Source of the DNA: JBEIQE01 sp040376705
GTDB lineage: Bacteria > Pseudomonadota > Alphaproteobacteria > UBA2400
Length of the DNA: 64,000 nt
Reading direction: 5' to 3'
Assembly: GCA_040376705.1 (NCBI GenBank)
Contig: JBEIQE010000010.1
Span: forward strand, 1 to 64,000
The translations under genes were made by a program, and so were the position numbers. The notes beneath the pieces are model-generated. The model made no database searches, was not told where the DNA came from, and was given only the letters and a program-made list of their open reading frames with translations. Below, piece after piece: positions 62,132 to 64,000 of this stretch; positions within the stretch are counted from its first letter, which is position 1, and every line of letters starts with the position of its first letter.

Positions 62132-62301
62132 TCCCCTAATCTGCCCCAGAAATACCAATGGGTAAAGTAGCTGCTCTACAGCATACTCGGTGAAAGTGCC
62201 TTCAAGGCTTCATAAAACTCGTTGTTTGGGAAAAAAGAAGCGAGCTGTGACTCTCATACAAGCATGCCTTGAGAAGAAGAGTGAGCTCTTTGAAAGCATG
62301 A

Positions 62302-62319
62302 GCCTTACGCGGCTAAGGC
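62302..62319. terminator. Hairpin in the tpsB/alkB intergenic region
   Basis: GCCTTA-CGCGGC-TAAGGC has 6-bp arms. It lies between two divergently read genes, so it cannot be assigned to either, and no U tract follows. It could be an operator. The rest of the 62132-62457 gap shows nothing definite. Confidence 0.3.
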
Positions 62320-62457
62320 AACAGGTGTTATCGTTTGCATGGAGTTGATGCCACCAGGTTATATTGTCATTTATGTACACACCATGACACATGAAGATGC
62401 TACCGCACTGCAAGATCATGATACATTCCCCACATGGGTGTTCAGGAAGAAAAAATA

Positions 62458-63087
62458 ATGCTGCAGACTGACCTGTTTAGTGAAGCGTCTGCGGAGAGGT
62501 TCATCTCCGTGCCTGGCTTGCAATACTTTAGCAATTACATAGGCGGGTTTGAGCAGCAGACGTTGCTTGATATTATAGATCAGCAGCTTTGGTTAACCGA
62601 CCTCAAGCGCCGCGTACAGCATTATGGTTATAAGTATGATTACAAGGCACGGATGGTAATAGCTGAACTCTATCTTGGCGCACTACCTGACTGGTTGCAG
62701 CCGCTCGCACAGCGCCTGCATCAAGACGGGTTATTTAGTGATGCGCCTGATCAGGCCATCATCAATGAATATATGCCGGGCCAAGGCATCTCACCGCATA
62801 TTGATTGCGTGCCTTGCTTCGGCAAAGAAGTGGCTTCGCTCAGTTTGGGATCGGACTGTGTAATGGAGTTCACTCATCCGACACACAGCAAGCAAGTAAA
62901 GATGCTTGAGCCTGGCAGTCTGCTCGTATTGTCAGGCCCGGCCCGATACGAGTGGCAGCATTGTATTCCGGCGCGCAAGAGTGATGTGGTAGGTAATAAT
63001 AAAATCATGCGCGCGCGTCGTGTCTCCATAACCTTTAGAAGAGTTATGCTGGAAGATAGCGCCACTCATAACGACACACGTGAATAG
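62458..63087 (+). CDS. AlkB-like 2-oxoglutarate/Fe(II) dioxygenase
   Basis: The 209-residue protein has the jelly-roll ligands: His-x-Asp in ISPHIDCV, the later His in YEWQHCIPAR, and the Arg pair in RRVSITFRRV, which bind 2-oxoglutarate. NEYMPGQGISPHID is characteristic of AlkB relatives that repair alkylated DNA/RNA bases. ATG 62458 follows AGGAAG; a GTG/ATG at 62434 would add eight residues. It is divergent from tpsB. Confidence 0.87.
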   Translation: MLQTDLFSEASAERFISVPGLQYFSNYIGGFEQQTLLDIIDQQLWLTDLKRRVQHYGYKYDYKARMVIAELYLGALPDWLQPLAQRLHQDGLFSDAPDQAIINEYMPGQGISPHIDCVPCFGKEVASLSLGSDCVMEFTHPTHSKQVKMLEPGSLLVLSGPARYEWQHCIPARKSDVVGNNKIMRARRVSITFRRVMLEDSATHNDTRE

Positions 63088-63943
63088 CCCGTGGAGAGAA
63101 TAAGGTAAAACATTGTGAAATCGATGAAATGAGGCGTTCTCACGTGTCGCGTGAGGCGCGAAAAGCACCGAAACCGCGGGAGAAAAGGGGACAATTTATC
63201 TATTAATATGAATAACTTAGAGAGTGGTGGTGCTGGCAGTCTGCCGCAACCGCGCTATGCGCGCCTATATCGAACTATCCGCCCGAGTATCGCTAATTCC
63301 CGTTGTAACGGGAAAAAATGGGAATTTTTGTGCATATCAGGCCTTTTATGGCTGACTGGATTGCCCTTAAATATCTGAAATAGCATGCAAGTCCGCTGTC
63401 CCCATTCTCGCACCTCTCGCAAAACAACGGGAATTATAAAAGCTGAAACGGGAAATTATCTTTGATGCGGAAGCTAGTAGCCGGAATCTTAGCCTTTGAA
63501 CGGCTCAGGCGGGCAGTTTTTTCTTGTATGAATAATCAGTGTCATAGATTTTTGAGCGTCTCTAGGTGGGTGCCAAGATGAATGATCTGCGCCGGATGTC
63601 TAGTGGTAGAATACAAGCTCTGAATTCTCGGGTTTGTTCATGATGGTAATTCCTTTGTACTGGCACCACTAGTTCCAGTCCCCTGACGCCAGCGCCCGCC
63701 TAGCTTTTGATAGCGGGGCTTTGATGACTTCAGCAACGCTTGCTCCAACACAATAGTCAAGCAGACTTTGTATATCCGGAAGGTAATCTGGTTACTAGAG
63801 ATGCAGAAGTAGTGATTTGAGCAGATATTAATAACAGCATACGGCTATAATGTTTTCCAGAATGTGAACATTTTATACTCGACGTAAGGTTGAATCATGG
63901 CTAGGGTGCGCTCGGGTAAAATAATACGAGTATAAAAGCGGGC
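63088..63943. other. Gene-poor interval with no intact gene
   Basis: About 850 bp with no convincing intact gene. Short open stretches have unnatural composition. One minus-strand stretch (about 63790-63690) translates to PDIQSLLDYCVGASVAEVIK and further natural-looking residues before a stop, without a start, and could be the tail of a decayed gene. An 18-bp palindrome at 63297-63314 and two more AACGGGAA copies nearby are the only marked elements. Confidence 0.6.
63297..63314. repeat. 18-bp palindrome TTCCCGTT-GT-AACGGGAA
   Basis: Perfect 8-bp arms around GT. The half-site AACGGGAA recurs about 120-150 bp downstream at two places. This may be an operator for a dimeric regulator or the end of an old mobile element. 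Confidence 0.5.
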
Positions 63944-64000
63944 ATGTCAGAACAACCAAGCGTCACTCCTCTCAAGAAGCGTTCGCTCAAGTGGCTTGTA
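63944..64000 (+). CDS. Partial gene at window edge, product unknown
   Basis: An ATG at 63944 opens 19 codons to the window end (MSEQPSVTPLKKRSLKWLV). The basic-then-hydrophobic trend at the end hints at a membrane or secreted protein. Nothing more can be said from 19 residues. Confidence 0.5.
   Translation, partial: MSEQPSVTPLKKRSLKWLV

Noticed and set aside
63151..63378. Plus-strand open frame of 75 codons after the alkB-like gene
   Set aside because: No ribosome site, spans the 18-bp palindrome, and its composition does not look like a protein.

Overview
The window is chromosomal DNA from an alphaproteobacterium. Two gene orders typical of that class support this: SRP RNA-dnaX-ybaB-recR, and argD next to hslO. 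The single-gene protein families (accA, aroK-aroB, xerD, hisA, recX, DUF2889, YbaB) agree. I cannot place it more finely. A Rhodospirillales-like lineage is a guess.

Layout. Positions 1-36 kb are mostly housekeeping: tRNA-Val with a duplicated 3' fragment, a CNNM/CorC protein, aroB-aroK, xerD, a YbjQ-YbjQ-M48 protease trio, accA, rmuC, recR-ybaB-dnaX-SRP RNA, a leucine-type dehydrogenase, a lone Clp-D1-like AAA ATPase, a three-gene operon resembling the mycobacterial decaprenylphosphoryl-arabinose pathway, a DUF2339 membrane protein, comM, a prepilin-like protein, hisA, hslO, argD, recX and several small enzymes. From about 36 kb the content becomes accessory and more AT-rich: a large PcfJ-like protein, a broken acyltransferase, a GAF protein, an esterase, and convergent operons holding SOUL/photolyase on one side and SbtA/DUF3429/renalase-like on the other, with a divergent LysR regulator. 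From 47 to 53 kb a co-directional run carries a DUF465-like small protein, two TerC proteins, a DedA protein and three uncharacterised, tightly coupled, mostly coiled-coil proteins. This run is the best candidate here for an undescribed system, plausibly for envelope or metal stress. From 53 to 62 kb there is a second prepilin paralogue, a decayed SbtA-like relic, and a two-partner secretion pair: a 1951-residue adhesin with about nine 101-residue repeats, and its TpsB transporter. The end holds an AlkB-like dioxygenase, about 850 bp without a convincing gene, and the first codons of a gene cut by the window edge.

Quality caution. dnaX, argD and the acyltransferase each carry one single-base indel. 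Essential dnaX can hardly be dead, so at least some of these are probably sequence errors.

Coordinates were read by eye. Family calls are recognition from protein sequence, not database searches.
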